Under the pieces are notes generated by a model, which searched no databases, had not been told where the DNA came from, and saw nothing but the letters and a program-made list of their open reading frames with translations. The translations under genes were made by a program, and so were the position numbers. DNA of 64,000 nucleotides from Paracoccus fistulariae (GTDB taxonomy: Bacteria > Pseudomonadota > Alphaproteobacteria > Rhodobacterales > Rhodobacteraceae), in the NCBI RefSeq assembly GCF_028553785.1, contig NZ_CP067136.1, positions 744,001 through 808,000 on the forward strand. The letters run 5' to 3'. Numbering within the stretch: the stretch's first letter is position 1; each line of letters starts with the position of its first letter. Positions 1 to 9,205 of the stretch are shown piece after piece.

Positions 1-738
1 CAAAAGCCGCGCCATATCGAAATTCAGGTCTTTGGCGATGGCAAGGGCCGCGCCGTCCATCTGGGCGAGCGTGACTGTTCGCTGCAGCGCCGCCATCAGA
101 AGGTTCTGGAAGAGGCGCCCGGCCCCGCGATCTCACCAGAGGAGCGCGCCCGGATCGGGGCGATCTGCGCCGATGCCGTGGCCAAGATCCAATATGCCGG
201 CGCCGGGACGATCGAATTCCTCTATGAGGATGGCGAGTTCTATTTCATCGAAATGAACACCCGCCTTCAGGTCGAGCATCCGGTGACCGAGGCCATTTTC
301 GGCGTCGATCTGGTGCGGCAGCAGATCCTGGTCGCATCGGGTCAGGAAATGGAGTTCCAGCAGGAAGACCTGTCAATCCGTGGCCATGCCATCGAGGTGC
401 GGATCAATGCCGAAAAGCTGCCCGGCTTCACCCCCTGCCCGGGCCGGATCAATCAGTATCACGCGCCCGGCGGTCTGGGCGTGCGGATGGATTCCGCGCT
501 TTATGACGGCTATTCGATCCCGCCCTATTACGACAGTCTGATCGGCAAGCTGATCGTGCATGGCCGCGACCGGGACGAGGCGCTGGCCCGTCTGAACCGC
601 GCCTTGGGAGAGCTGATCATCGACGGCGTGGACACCACGATTCCGCTGTTCCGCGCATTGCTGCAAGAGCCTGACATCCAGCAGGGCAACTACTCGATCC
701 ATTGGCTGGAACGCTGGCTGGAACAGCACGCAAACTGA
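1..738 (+). CDS. accC: Biotin carboxylase, C-terminal part (cut by window start)
   Basis: This is the biotin carboxylase subunit of acetyl-CoA carboxylase, which carboxylates the biotin on BCCP with ATP and bicarbonate in the first step of fatty acid synthesis. The reading frame is open from base 1, so the N-terminus and the P-loop part of the ATP-grasp domain lie outside the window; 245 residues are visible. The segment EMNTRLQVEHPVTE (about bases 250-291) carries the conserved metal and substrate residues of the family, followed by the biotin carboxylase C-terminal domain (RINAEKLPGF, PPYYDSLIGKL). The stop is one base before the aat start, so the two genes are probably co-transcribed. accB is expected just upstream. 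Confidence in family is very high. Confidence 0.97.
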   Translation, partial: QKPRHIEIQVFGDGKGRAVHLGERDCSLQRRHQKVLEEAPGPAISPEERARIGAICADAVAKIQYAGAGTIEFLYEDGEFYFIEMNTRLQVEHPVTEAIFGVDLVRQQILVASGQEMEFQQEDLSIRGHAIEVRINAEKLPGFTPCPGRINQYHAPGGLGVRMDSALYDGYSIPPYYDSLIGKLIVHGRDRDEALARLNRALGELIIDGVDTTIPLFRALLQEPDIQQGNYSIHWLERWLEQHAN

Positions 739-739
739 G

Positions 740-1375
740 GTGCGCGGGCTGACCCCCGGTCAGCTGCTGACCGCCTATGCGCATGGCGTTTTCCCGATGG
801 CGGAAAGCGCCGACAGCCCTGAATTGCACTGGTTCGACCCGCATCGGCGCGGCGTTTTTCCCGTGGGCGCGGTGCGGGCCTCGCGCTCATTGCGGCGCGA
901 TCTGCGGCGGGGCGGATGGTCCGCCTATCTGAACCGCGATTTTGACGCCGTGGTGGCCGCCTGCGCGGATCGCGACGTGACCTGGATCAACGCGCCGCTG
1001 TCGGCGCTGTATCACACGCTGCACAAGGCGGGCCATGCCCATGCGATCGAGGTGCATCGCGACGGCCAGTTCGCAGGCGGCATCTTTGGCGTCACGCTGG
1101 GCGGTGCATTCTTCGGGGAATCCATGGTCTCGGCGCAGACCAACGGATCCAAGATGGCGCTGCTCTGGACGTCAAGCCATCTGGCGCGCAGAGGTTTCGT
1201 GCTGTTCGACACGCAATTTCTGACGCCGCATCTTCGCAGCATGGGCGGGGTCGAGATTACCCGCCAAGCCTATCACCAGCAGCTGAGAAAGGCTGTCCGT
1301 TTGAGGGCCGATTTCGGCGTGGGGACGTTGCCAGGCGCCGATCAGCTTTGGCAGGAAATCACCCAGACATCGTAA
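740..1375 (+). CDS. aat: Leucyl/phenylalanyl-tRNA--protein transferase
   Basis: Aat transfers Leu or Phe from aminoacyl-tRNA to the N-terminal Arg or Lys of proteins, creating N-degrons for ClpS-ClpAP. The protein is 211 residues, a normal length for alphaproteobacterial members. Family motifs are visible: the N-terminal GVFPMAE, the WFDPHRRG segment, and the core GIFGVTLGGAFFGESM around residues 114-129, with FDTQFLTPHL further on. The start is a GTG one base after the accC stop, consistent with translational coupling. Its last 34 bases overlap the convergent DUF2155 gene. The link with clpX and clpP nearby is only positional; ClpS and ClpA are not in the window. Confidence 0.95.
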   Translation: MRGLTPGQLLTAYAHGVFPMAESADSPELHWFDPHRRGVFPVGAVRASRSLRRDLRRGGWSAYLNRDFDAVVAACADRDVTWINAPLSALYHTLHKAGHAHAIEVHRDGQFAGGIFGVTLGGAFFGESMVSAQTNGSKMALLWTSSHLARRGFVLFDTQFLTPHLRSMGGVEITRQAYHQQLRKAVRLRADFGVGTLPGADQLWQEITQTS

Positions 1376-1743
1376 CGGGCATCGTCCAGCGCCGATAATG
1401 CGGGCGATGAGGCGATCATCCAGCCCGCGAAAACGGTCGTGTTCTGCGTGACATCACGGATCGTCAGCTGCGCATAGGCATCCGAACTGGGGTTGCCCGC
1501 CGGATAGCGGCATTCGCCCAGGCTGACCTCAAGCCGGCCATAGGTCTTGGTCTCGCCCACGGCCATGTTGATATCGATCGTGCGGCCCGAGACCTTATCC
1601 AGCCCGCGCAGCATCGCGCCATTGGCCCGCGCCACCTGCTGCGCCGTGACGGGCAAAGCAAGCCCGATCAGCAGCATGATCGCCAGAAGACGCGTCATCG
1701 CGACAGCTGAAAAACCGAAAAGACCGGATCGGCGCGCCATCAT
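1342..1743 (-). CDS. DUF2155 family secreted protein
   Basis: A small protein of 133 residues belonging to the alphaproteobacterial DUF2155 family; its function is unknown. The sequence has a signal peptide (hydrophobic LLAIMLLIGLALP ending in VTAQQ), then the family core with RGLDKVSGRTID, the GECRYP cysteine and FAGWMIASSPALSALDDARYDVW near the C-terminus. Two conserved cysteines (in GECRYP and the terminal ISCQS) could form a periplasmic disulfide. The first ATG directly abuts the stop of the upstream NDUFA12 gene (TAAATGATG), favouring coupled translation; an ATG at 1698, immediately before the signal peptide, is the alternative start. The 3' end overlaps aat. Confidence 0.85.
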   Translation of the reverse strand: MMARRSGLFGFSAVAMTRLLAIMLLIGLALPVTAQQVARANGAMLRGLDKVSGRTIDINMAVGETKTYGRLEVSLGECRYPAGNPSSDAYAQLTIRDVTQNTTVFAGWMIASSPALSALDDARYDVWVISCQS

Positions 1744-2127
1744 TTATTCCGGCTGCCAGGCGTCGTAATCGCGGCGTTCTGCCGGTTCGGCCCGATGCAA
1801 CGAACCCGGCGGGTGATAGGCCGCCGCCGTCCCCGTCAGGTTCGGCAAATGCGGCTTTTCCCAGGGGCGGTGCTGCAGGGGTGCCTTGGTCGGCGGCTCG
1901 GCCCAGGTATGGTGCAGCCAGCCATGCCATTCCGGCGTGATGCGGCTGGCCTCGGATTCGCCGTTATAGATCACCCACCGGCGCTTGCCGTCCTTGGTCT
2001 GGTAAAAGATGTTGCCCTGCTCATCCTCGCCGACCTTCTGGCCATGCCGCCAAGTCCAGAACTGGGTGTTCCAGGTCTCGCTGTTCCACCAGGTGAAAAA
2101 GCGCAGGACAAGGGATTTGACGGACAT
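1744..2127 (-). CDS. NDUFA12 / B17.2-family complex I accessory subunit
   Basis: A 127-residue homologue of the mitochondrial complex I accessory subunit NDUFA12 (B17.2), which sits on the peripheral arm of NADH:ubiquinone oxidoreductase. Supernumerary subunits of this type are known in alphaproteobacterial complex I, notably Paracoccus. Visible family features are the Trp-rich N-terminus ([10 protein letters not shown]), the [17 protein letters not shown] strand and the PPEWH-like segment [12 protein letters not shown]. The ATG at 2127 is chosen because an AGGAGG ribosome binding site lies 6 bases upstream and the family starts there; the open frame runs further upstream without conservation. 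It is not in a nuo operon here; the DUF2155 gene follows directly. Confidence 0.92.
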   Translation of the reverse strand: MSVKSLVLRFFTWWNSETWNTQFWTWRHGQKVGEDEQGNIFYQTKDGKRRWVIYNGESEASRITPEWHGWLHHTWAEPPTKAPLQHRPWEKPHLPNLTGTAAAYHPPGSLHRAEPAERRDYDAWQPE

Positions 2128-2237
2128 GGGTAAGACCTCCTGAGGACGTGCTGTCCTTGGATATGCCGCAATCTGCGCCCAAGGTCCAGACTGACGGCGA
2201 TCGCGGGCGATGAATTTGGCGCATCCTGTCGGCATAG

Positions 2238-2266
2238 AAAAAGCCGCCAGTCGCGAAACCGGCGGC
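2238..2266 (-). terminator. Rho-independent terminator of clpX
   Basis: A 9-bp stem (GCCGCCGGT with ACTGGCGGC, one G-T pair) with a 6-base loop lies 21 bases after the clpX stop and is followed on the minus strand by a run of five Ts. Confidence 0.8.
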
Positions 2267-2286
2267 CGGATGTCCTGCAGCGCGGC

Positions 2287-3552
<1,266 letters not shown>

Positions 3553-3571
3553 ACGTCCAATTCCTTCGTTG

Positions 3572-3598
3572 CTGTCCGCCTTATGTAAGGTCGGACAG
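3572..3598 (-). promoter_or_regulatory. Hairpin in the clpX leader
   Basis: On the minus strand CTGTCCG pairs with CGGACAG and the stem continues as CCTTA with TAAGG past one bulged base, giving about 12 base pairs with a two-base loop. It lies roughly 20 bases before the clpX start and just upstream of the GAAGGA ribosome binding site. No T-run follows, so it is not a classical terminator; it could stabilise the clpX mRNA or partly block read-through from clpP. Confidence 0.45.
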
Positions 3599-3709
3599 GC
3601 GGTCTGGCCAGACCAGCACCGCTTTGTCCATGTGCCGCAATGATATCGTCACGGCGACCGTTTTCTCTATTTTAAGGATGACGGCCCTCCGTCACAATCC
3701 CTAATGAAC

Positions 3710-4342
3710 CTATTTGTTCTCGGGCTCTGCCTTGCCACGAGGCGCCAGCACCTCATCGATCAGACCCCAATCCTTAGCCTCTTCGGGCGACATATAGCTG
3801 TCGCGGTCCAGTGCGGCCTCTACCTCTTCCAGGGTGCGACCGGTATGGTGCACATAGATCTCGTTCAGCCGACGCTTGAGGCTTTCCGTCTCACGCGCCT
3901 GAATCAGCAGATCGCTGGCCGTCCCGCGGAACCCGCCCGAGGGCTGATGCACCATGATCCGGCTGTTGGGCAGCGAATAGCGGAGCCCCTTTTCGCCCGC
4001 CGCCAACAGCAGCGACCCCATGGACGAGGCCTGCCCCACCACCAGCGTCGAGACGCGCGGCCGAATATATTGCATCGTGTCATAGATCGACAGGCCAGAG
4101 GTCACGATACCGCCGGGGCTGTTGATATACATGCTGATATCCTTGGACGGGTTCTCCGCCTCAAGAAACAGCAATTGCGCCGAGATCAGCGTCGACATGC
4201 CGTCATGGACCGGCCCCGACACGAAGATGATCCGTTCCTTCAGCAGCCGCGAAAAGATATCATAGGCCCGTTCCCCGCGAGAGGTCTGCTCAACCACCAT
4301 GGGAACGAGGGTGTTCATGTAAATTTCTGCCGGATCGCTCAT
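3710..4342 (-). CDS. clpP: ATP-dependent Clp protease proteolytic subunit
   Basis: ClpP is the serine protease tetradecamer that degrades polypeptides delivered by ClpX or ClpA. The 210-residue protein carries the catalytic triad in the expected contexts: Ser107 in QASSMG, His132 in MVHQPSGG and Asp181 in [11 protein letters not shown]. The SPGG oxyanion-hole loop is at about residues 75-78. It lies directly upstream of clpX in the usual order. The ATG at 4342 begins the conserved N-terminal segment. A short inverted repeat (TGACGG/CCGTCA, 3679-3694) follows the stop but lacks a T-run, so it is at most a weak terminator. Confidence 0.98.
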   Translation of the reverse strand: MSDPAEIYMNTLVPMVVEQTSRGERAYDIFSRLLKERIIFVSGPVHDGMSTLISAQLLFLEAENPSKDISMYINSPGGIVTSGLSIYDTMQYIRPRVSTLVVGQASSMGSLLLAAGEKGLRYSLPNSRIMVHQPSGGFRGTASDLLIQARETESLKRRLNEIYVHHTGRTLEEVEAALDRDSYMSPEEAKDWGLIDEVLAPRGKAEPENK

Positions 4343-4505
4343 CTTCAGTCCTTGCCTGTTAGCCCTGTCCCCGCGATTCGACCGGGAGCTTGTCCCGTTT
4401 GATATCCGCGAAAGGTTGACAGAGTCTTAGTAACCGGCAAGGTCCACCGCAAGGGATGGCGCGAAAATCACCTGTCGCAGAACGGAAATTCGGAAAGGGG
4501 TGCAG

Positions 4506-5210
4506 ATGAAACTGATTGTCGGGCTGGGAAATCCGGGCAGCAAATACGCGGATAACCGCCACAATATCGGCTTCATGGCGCTGGACCGCATCGCCGCCGA
4601 TCATGGGTTCGGGCCGTGGAAAACGCGCTTTCAGGGCCTTGTCGCCGAGGGTCGGCTGGGCGATCTGCGTGTCACGCTTCTCAAGCCCGGGACGTTCATG
4701 AACCTGTCGGGGCAATCGGTCGGCGAGGCGATGCGCTATCTGAAGCTGACCCCTGCCGATGTGATCGTGCTGCATGACGAGCTTGATCTTGCGCCCGGAA
4801 AATGCCGCGTGAAGACCGGCGGCGGGCATGCCGGGCATAACGGCCTGCGCTCGATTCACCAGCATATCGGCGCGGATTACGAACGTGTTCGCCTGGGCAT
4901 CGGGCATCCCGGTCACAAGGATCGCGTGGCGGGATATGTGCTGTCGGATTTCGCCAAGGCGGATCAGGAATGGCTGGACGATCTGCTGCGCGGCATTTCG
5001 GATGGCGCGCCCCATCTGGCCGCGGGCGATGGCGGGCGGTTTCAGAATGCGGTGGCCGCGCGGACGGCGCCGCCGCGGAACGGAAGCCCCCAGCCATCGG
5101 CCAAGCGCCTGCCGCCGGAACCCCGGCAGGCACCGCCAGCCGAACCCGCTTCCGAAGGGCCGCAAAGCCTTGCCGATAAGCTGAAAGGCCTTGCTGACAG
5201 GTTCAGATAG
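4506..5210 (+). CDS. pth: Peptidyl-tRNA hydrolase with C-terminal extension
   Basis: Pth releases peptides from peptidyl-tRNA that has dropped off the ribosome. The conserved body is clear: KLIVGLGNPG at the N-terminus, the catalytic His in DNRHNIGF, the tRNA-contacting PGTFMNLSG, and HDELDL then GGGHAGHNGLRS. The protein is 234 residues, about 40 longer than the usual 190; the extra C-terminal part (from about residue 185) is rich in Pro and Ala and looks disordered. The ATG at 4506 has a GAAAGGGG ribosome binding site; a GTG two codons upstream is less likely. It is divergent from clpP and not followed closely by another gene. Confidence 0.96.
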   Translation: MKLIVGLGNPGSKYADNRHNIGFMALDRIAADHGFGPWKTRFQGLVAEGRLGDLRVTLLKPGTFMNLSGQSVGEAMRYLKLTPADVIVLHDELDLAPGKCRVKTGGGHAGHNGLRSIHQHIGADYERVRLGIGHPGHKDRVAGYVLSDFAKADQEWLDDLLRGISDGAPHLAAGDGGRFQNAVAARTAPPRNGSPQPSAKRLPPEPRQAPPAEPASEGPQSLADKLKGLADRFR

Positions 5211-5427
5211 TCTGGCCAGTTTCAGATATCTTGTGAGGTCTTTTATTTAAGGTTTTGATAAAAATCTTATTATTTAGACGCCGTGGGGTGCGGATAGCTT
5301 TCGCATCAGCCCGTCAGAACATGTCCGGGCGGTGGTCGTTGGCGATCGCAGGCGACCTGATGGCAGACAGGAGACTTGGCCAATCACGAATGCCGCTGTA
5401 GCCTTGGGGAAGATGCAGGAGAGTGGA

Positions 5428-5805
5428 ATGGATCCATCGCTGAACGTTCTGGGGACCGAGTTGCAGGCCTGCTCGACCGATCCGATGACCGGGTTCTACC
5501 GCAATGGCTGTTGCGACACGAGCAGCGAAGACAGGGGCAGCCATACCGTCTGCGTGATCGTCACGGCAGAGTTTCTGGCCATGTCGAAATATCTGGGCAA
5601 TGATCTGTCGACGCCCCGCCCCGAATTTCGCTTTGAGGGGCTGAAGCCGGGGGACCGCTGGTGTCTCTGCGCCGCGCGCTTTCTGCAGGCCGCGCATGAA
5701 TTCGCCGCGCCGCGCGTCGTGCTGGAATCGACCCATGCGCGTGCGCTGGATATCGTGCCGATGGAACTTCTGCGCGCCCATGCGCTGGACGCGCCAGAGA
5801 CGTAA
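5428..5805 (+). CDS. DUF2237 family protein
   Basis: A 125-residue cytoplasmic protein of the DUF2237 family, whose function is not established. The family signature is complete: NVLGTELQACS near the start, DPMTGFYRNGCCDT, GSHTVCVIVTAEFL, the STPRPEF segment and LKPGDRWCLCA, with VVLESTHARAL towards the end. Several conserved cysteines (the CC pair and the CLC) suggest metal or redox chemistry, which is inference. The ATG at 5428 is preceded by AGGAG and matches the family start; the open frame upstream shows no conservation. It converges on trpB and shares a hairpin with it. Confidence 0.9.
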   Translation: MDPSLNVLGTELQACSTDPMTGFYRNGCCDTSSEDRGSHTVCVIVTAEFLAMSKYLGNDLSTPRPEFRFEGLKPGDRWCLCAARFLQAAHEFAAPRVVLESTHARALDIVPMELLRAHALDAPET

Positions 5806-5832
5806 GGCCCCGCGCTGGCGACAGGCGGGGCC
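5806..5832. terminator. GC-rich hairpin between convergent DUF2237 gene and trpB
   Basis: GGCCCCGC and GCGGGGCC form a perfect 8-bp stem around an 11-base loop directly after the DUF2237 stop and 11 bases beyond the trpB stop. There is no T-run on either strand, so termination would be weak or need Rho. Confidence 0.5.
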
Positions 5833-5843
5833 GCATGGGTCGG

Positions 5844-7070
5844 TCAGGTCCGGATATCGACGCCCAGATGCTTGGCCACGGTAAAGATGTCCTTGTCGCC
5901 CCGACCGCACATATTCATCACGATCAGATGGTCTTTCGGCAGATCCGGGGCGATCTTGATGACATGGGCCAGCGCGTGGCTGGGCTCCAGCGCGGGAATG
6001 ATGCCTTCCGTCTCGCAGCACAGCTGGAAGGCGGCCAGCGCCTCTTTATCCGTGATGCTGACATATTCGGCGCGGCCGATATCGTTCAGCCAGGCATGTT
6101 CCGGCCCGATGCCGGGATAGTCCAGGCCGGCGCTGATCGAATGGCCTTCCAGGATCTGGCCGTCATCATCCTGCAGCAGATAGGTGCGGTTGCCGTGCAG
6201 CACGCCCGGACGCCCGCCCGAGAGGCTGGCGCAATGTTCCATCCTGTCGTCAACGCCGTGACCGCCGGCCTCTACCCCGATGATGCGGACGCTCTTGTCG
6301 TCGAGGAAGGGATAGAACAGGCCCATCGCATTCGATCCACCGCCAATGGCCGCGATGATCGTATCGGGCAGACGCCCTTCGCGCGGCAGGATCTGTTCCT
6401 TGACCTCTTTGCCGATGATCGACTGGAAATCGCGGACCATGGCCGGATAGGGATGCGGGCCCGCCACGGTGCCGATGCAATAGAAGGTGTCGCGGACATT
6501 GGTGACCCAGTCCCGAAGCGCATCGTTCATCGCATCCTTCAACGTGCCGCGACCGCTGGTGACGGGCACGACCTCGGCCCCCAACAGACGCATGCGGAAG
6601 ACGTTCGGCGCCTGACGTTCGACATCGGTGGCGCCCATATAAACGACGCATTTCAGGCCGAAACGGGCGCAGACGGTGGCCGTGGCCACGCCATGCTGCC
6701 CGGCCCCGGTCTCGGCGATGATCCGGGTCTTGCCCATGCGCATGGCCAGCAGGATCTGACCCAGCACATTGTTGATCTTATGCGCGCCGGTATGGTTCAG
6801 CTCATCGCGCTTCATATAGATCTTGGCCCCGCCCAGCCGTTCGGTCAGCCGCTCGGCGAAGTAAAGCGGGCTGGGCCTGCCGACATAATGGGTCCACAGA
6901 TCGTCCATCTGCGCCCAGAATTCGGGATCGTCTTTCGCGCGCTCATATTCGGCTTCCAGATCCAGGATCAGCGGCATCAGCGTTTCGCTGACAAAGCGAC
7001 CGCCATAGATGCCGAAACGGCCCTGCTCATCCGGTCCGGTCATGAAGCTGTTTACCAGATCGTCGGCCAT
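5844..7070 (-). CDS. trpB: Tryptophan synthase beta chain
   Basis: TrpB condenses indole with L-serine to make tryptophan, using pyridoxal phosphate, in an alpha2-beta2 complex with TrpA. The 408-residue protein has the PLP lysine Lys98 in HTGAHKIN, the phosphate-binding GGGSNAMG, and the substrate-contacting [10 protein letters not shown]. It is the long TrpB1 form that works with TrpA; trpA is not in the window. It lies downstream of trpF and a GNAT gene on the same strand, a known alphaproteobacterial arrangement (trpF-trpB), with the acetyltransferase inserted between them and a 42-base gap to it. Confidence 0.98.
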   Translation of the reverse strand: MADDLVNSFMTGPDEQGRFGIYGGRFVSETLMPLILDLEAEYERAKDDPEFWAQMDDLWTHYVGRPSPLYFAERLTERLGGAKIYMKRDELNHTGAHKINNVLGQILLAMRMGKTRIIAETGAGQHGVATATVCARFGLKCVVYMGATDVERQAPNVFRMRLLGAEVVPVTSGRGTLKDAMNDALRDWVTNVRDTFYCIGTVAGPHPYPAMVRDFQSIIGKEVKEQILPREGRLPDTIIAAIGGGSNAMGLFYPFLDDKSVRIIGVEAGGHGVDDRMEHCASLSGGRPGVLHGNRTYLLQDDDGQILEGHSISAGLDYPGIGPEHAWLNDIGRAEYVSITDKEALAAFQLCCETEGIIPALEPSHALAHVIKIAPDLPKDHLIVMNMCGRGDKDIFTVAKHLGVDIRT

Positions 7071-7112
7071 GGAACTTGCCCTTTGCAGAATAAGAGATGT
7101 GGGTCACGGACC

Positions 7113-7565
7113 CTAGAGCGTCTTCTTATAACCGATATGGCTTGGGGTGAAGCCCAGCCGGTCATAGAAGCGATGTGCGTCTTTGCGTTCCTTGCCGGTG
7201 GTGAATTGCAGCAGGCTGCATCCGGCGTCCCGCGCGCGGGTTTCGGCATCGGCGATCAGCGCGGCGCCCAGGTTTTGCCCGCGCAGATCGGTGGCGACGC
7301 GCACGCCCTCGATCTGGGCGCGGCGCGCGGCGCGGCGCGACAAGCCGCTGATATAGGTGATCTGATAGCAGCCGACCACACGGCCCGCCGCTTCTGCGAC
7401 GACCAGATGGCTGTTGCCCTCGGCCTGCATCTGGTCGAAGGCGTGCAGATAGGTCTGCAAGTCGTCGCCCTCGCGGTTCCGGCCCAGCATGTCATCGGCC
7501 AGAAGCGCGATGACCGCGGCGACATCATCGCGCCGACCGTCGCGGATCAGAACGCTGTCGCTCAT
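7113..7565 (-). CDS. GNAT family N-acetyltransferase
   Basis: A 150-residue GNAT acetyltransferase using acetyl-CoA; the acceptor is unknown. The fold is recognisable: an N-terminal IRDGRRDDVAAVIALLADD helix region, a central strand SHLVVAEAAGRVVGCYQI, the acetyl-CoA loop around GVRVATDLRGQNLGAALI (pattern R-x-x-G-x-G/A), and the C-terminal AHRFYDRLGFTPSHIGY typical of GNAT members. It sits between trpF (4 bases upstream) and trpB, so it is probably in their operon, but nothing in the sequence ties it to tryptophan synthesis. Confidence 0.85.
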   Translation of the reverse strand: MSDSVLIRDGRRDDVAAVIALLADDMLGRNREGDDLQTYLHAFDQMQAEGNSHLVVAEAAGRVVGCYQITYISGLSRRAARRAQIEGVRVATDLRGQNLGAALIADAETRARDAGCSLLQFTTGKERKDAHRFYDRLGFTPSHIGYKKTL

Positions 7566-7569
7566 GCCG

Positions 7570-8202
7570 TTACCCCGCGGCCTTGATGAAACTGCGGATC
7601 AGTGCCGGATCCTTGACCCCGGGCTGGCTTTCCACGCCGGACGAGACATCGACCGCCCGCGCGCCGGTCAGCCGGATCGCCTCGGCCACATTATACGGGG
7701 TCAGCCCGCCGGCCAGCAGCCAGGGGCGCAGCCATTTGCGCCCCACCAGCAACCGCCAGTCAAAGGCGATGCCATTGCCCCCGGGCAGATCCGCATCCTT
7801 GGGGGCCTTGGCATCGACCAGCAGCATATCGGCAACCAGCCCGTAATCGATCAGCGCACCCAGATCCTGCGGGCCAGAGACGCCGATGGCCTTCATCACC
7901 GGCAGGCCTGTCAGATCCTTGACCTGCGCGACACGCTCGGGGCTTTCCTGACCGTGAAGCTGGATGATGTCCAGCGGTGCATGGGCCAATGTGCCGGTCA
8001 GCTGCGCATCGTCGGGATTGACGAACAGCCCGACACGCGCGGTTCCGGCCGGGATATCCTGCACCAGCGCGCCCGCCTGTTCGGGCGTCACTGCGCGCGG
8101 CGATTTCGGAAAGAACACAAAGCCCAGATATTGCGCGCCCGCCCTGATCGCGGCATCGACATTATCGGCATCGCGAAGCCCGCAGATCTTGACCTGGGCC
8201 AT
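7570..8202 (-). CDS. trpF: Phosphoribosylanthranilate isomerase
   Basis: TrpF performs the Amadori rearrangement of phosphoribosylanthranilate to CdRP in tryptophan synthesis. The 210-residue TIM barrel has the catalytic base Cys7 in VKICGLR and the general acid Asp130 in LLVDAKAP, with the phosphate-binding loops GGLTPYNV and VDVSSGVES near the C-terminus. Its start is 3 bases after the lapA stop and the GNAT gene begins 4 bases after its own stop, so lapA-trpF-GNAT-trpB look like one transcription unit. Confidence 0.96.
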   Translation of the reverse strand: MAQVKICGLRDADNVDAAIRAGAQYLGFVFFPKSPRAVTPEQAGALVQDIPAGTARVGLFVNPDDAQLTGTLAHAPLDIIQLHGQESPERVAQVKDLTGLPVMKAIGVSGPQDLGALIDYGLVADMLLVDAKAPKDADLPGGNGIAFDWRLLVGRKWLRPWLLAGGLTPYNVAEAIRLTGARAVDVSSGVESQPGVKDPALIRSFIKAAG

Positions 8203-8205
8203 GTC

Positions 8206-8634
8206 TCAGCGGGTCGAGGGCAGGGTCGTGCCCGGTGCCGGTTCAGGCGATGCAATGGCGCGGGGCGCGGGTGTGCGCGGGCCTTTCTTGGGATTGTCGA
8301 CAATGGCCAGAACCTCATCGCGCGGGGCGGAATGTTCCTGACGCAGATTGCCGACCTCGTTTTGCAGCCGCGCGGCCTTTTCGGCCTGTTCCCGGGCATT
8401 GCGGCGGATATGCGCCTCGCGCAGCCATTCGCCGACAAGGCCAAAGACCATGCCCAGACCGAAAGACACGAAGATCACCAGGAACAGCGGAACCGCGATG
8501 TTCCAGTCCCCATCCAGATATTGCCCGAAATTCGCCGGAAAGGCCGAGATCGTGACCATCTGACGGTTGGCCAAAGCCAGCCCGACCAGGATCAGGGCGA
8601 CCAGAGTGATGAAAATCAGACGAATAAGGCGCAT
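8206..8634 (-). CDS. lapA: LapA (DUF1049) family inner membrane protein
   Basis: A 142-residue membrane protein of the lipopolysaccharide assembly protein A family. Two transmembrane segments are visible: residues about 4-22 (LIRLIFITLVALILVGLAL) and about 48-68, around LFLVIFVSFGLGMVFGLVGEW, followed by a charged coiled-coil-like stretch (REAHIRRNAREQAEKAARLQNEV) and a Pro-rich tail. In gammaproteobacteria LapA acts with LapB on LPS assembly; here only the family is seen. The ATG at 8634 has GGGGA at good spacing; the ATG two codons upstream would sit on top of it. The gene lies between ihfB and trpF. Confidence 0.85.
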   Translation of the reverse strand: MRLIRLIFITLVALILVGLALANRQMVTISAFPANFGQYLDGDWNIAVPLFLVIFVSFGLGMVFGLVGEWLREAHIRRNAREQAEKAARLQNEVGNLRQEHSAPRDEVLAIVDNPKKGPRTPAPRAIASPEPAPGTTLPSTR

Positions 8635-8657
8635 CGGCATTCCCCAGCAATTCCAAG

Positions 8658-8682
8658 ATGGCGGTCACGGCTGAACCGCCAT
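8658..8682 (-). other. Intercistronic hairpin between ihfB and lapA
   Basis: ATGGCGGT and ACCGCCAT form a perfect 8-bp stem with a 9-base loop between the ihfB stop and the lapA start. There is no T-run, so it may be an mRNA stability element or a Rho-assisted partial terminator. Confidence 0.4.
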
Positions 8683-8703
8683 ATCCCTGATCTTTTAGGC
8701 CAG

Positions 8704-8988
8704 TCAGGCTTCGCCGTTCAACCGATCACGAAGCAATTTTCCGGTTTTGAAGAAGGGGACGTGTTTTTCCTCGACCTCGACGGATTCGCCGGTGCGCGGG
8801 TTGCGCCCCGTGCGCGAGTCGCGCTTCTTGACCGAAAAGGCGCCGAAACCGCGCAATTCGACCCGGTCGCCCCGCGCCATGGCGTCGATCACCTCTTCGA
8901 ATACGGTATTCACGATGCGCTCTACATCGCGGCGGAACAGATGCGGATTTTCATCCGAGATTTTCTGGATCAATTCAGAGCGGATCAT
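8704..8988 (-). CDS. ihfB: Integration host factor subunit beta
   Basis: IHF-beta is half of the heterodimeric DNA-bending protein IHF. The 94-residue protein has the typical HU/IHF layout: N-terminal helices with [35 protein letters not shown], and the beta-arm with the intercalating-proline tip in GRNPRTGE, then the C-terminal helix [11 protein letters not shown]. The ATG at 8988 is preceded by GGAGA 5 bases away and matches the family start; the frame is open further upstream without conservation. It lies downstream of rpsA, the standard order, but a strong terminator separates the two, so it probably has its own promoter. Confidence 0.97.
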   Translation of the reverse strand: MIRSELIQKISDENPHLFRRDVERIVNTVFEEVIDAMARGDRVELRGFGAFSVKKRDSRTGRNPRTGESVEVEEKHVPFFKTGKLLRDRLNGEA

Positions 8989-9146
8989 GGCATCTCCAAA
9001 ACTTCCAAAAGAGGTCAACGCAGACAAAGCCTCGGCACTGTCCATTCCCTGAGCCAACGCCAAGACACTTTATTAGTTGCACAGCGTTGCAGTTTTACCG
9101 TGACCGCGCAAGGTCAGAGTTCGGGCCAACTATCGCAATCGGCACA

Positions 9147-9180
9147 AAAAAAACCACCCGGCACATCCGTCCGGGTGGGT
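9147..9180 (-). terminator. Rho-independent terminator of rpsA
   Basis: On the minus strand a stem of CCACCCGG with CCGGGTGG (9-base loop) is followed by eight Ts, about 26 bases beyond the rpsA stop. This is one of the clearest terminators in the window. Confidence 0.92.
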
Positions 9181-9205
9181 TTCGTTTTCAGTCAGCGGGT
9201 GGCGA

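Noticed and set aside
4416..4445. TTGACA at 4416 as a -35 box for pth
   Set aside because: No acceptable -10 hexamer is found at 16-18 bases; the match is probably chance.
5835..7586. Open frame of 583 codons opposite trpB and the GNAT gene
   Set aside because: Antisense shadow of trpB; no ribosome binding site and no recognisable domain.
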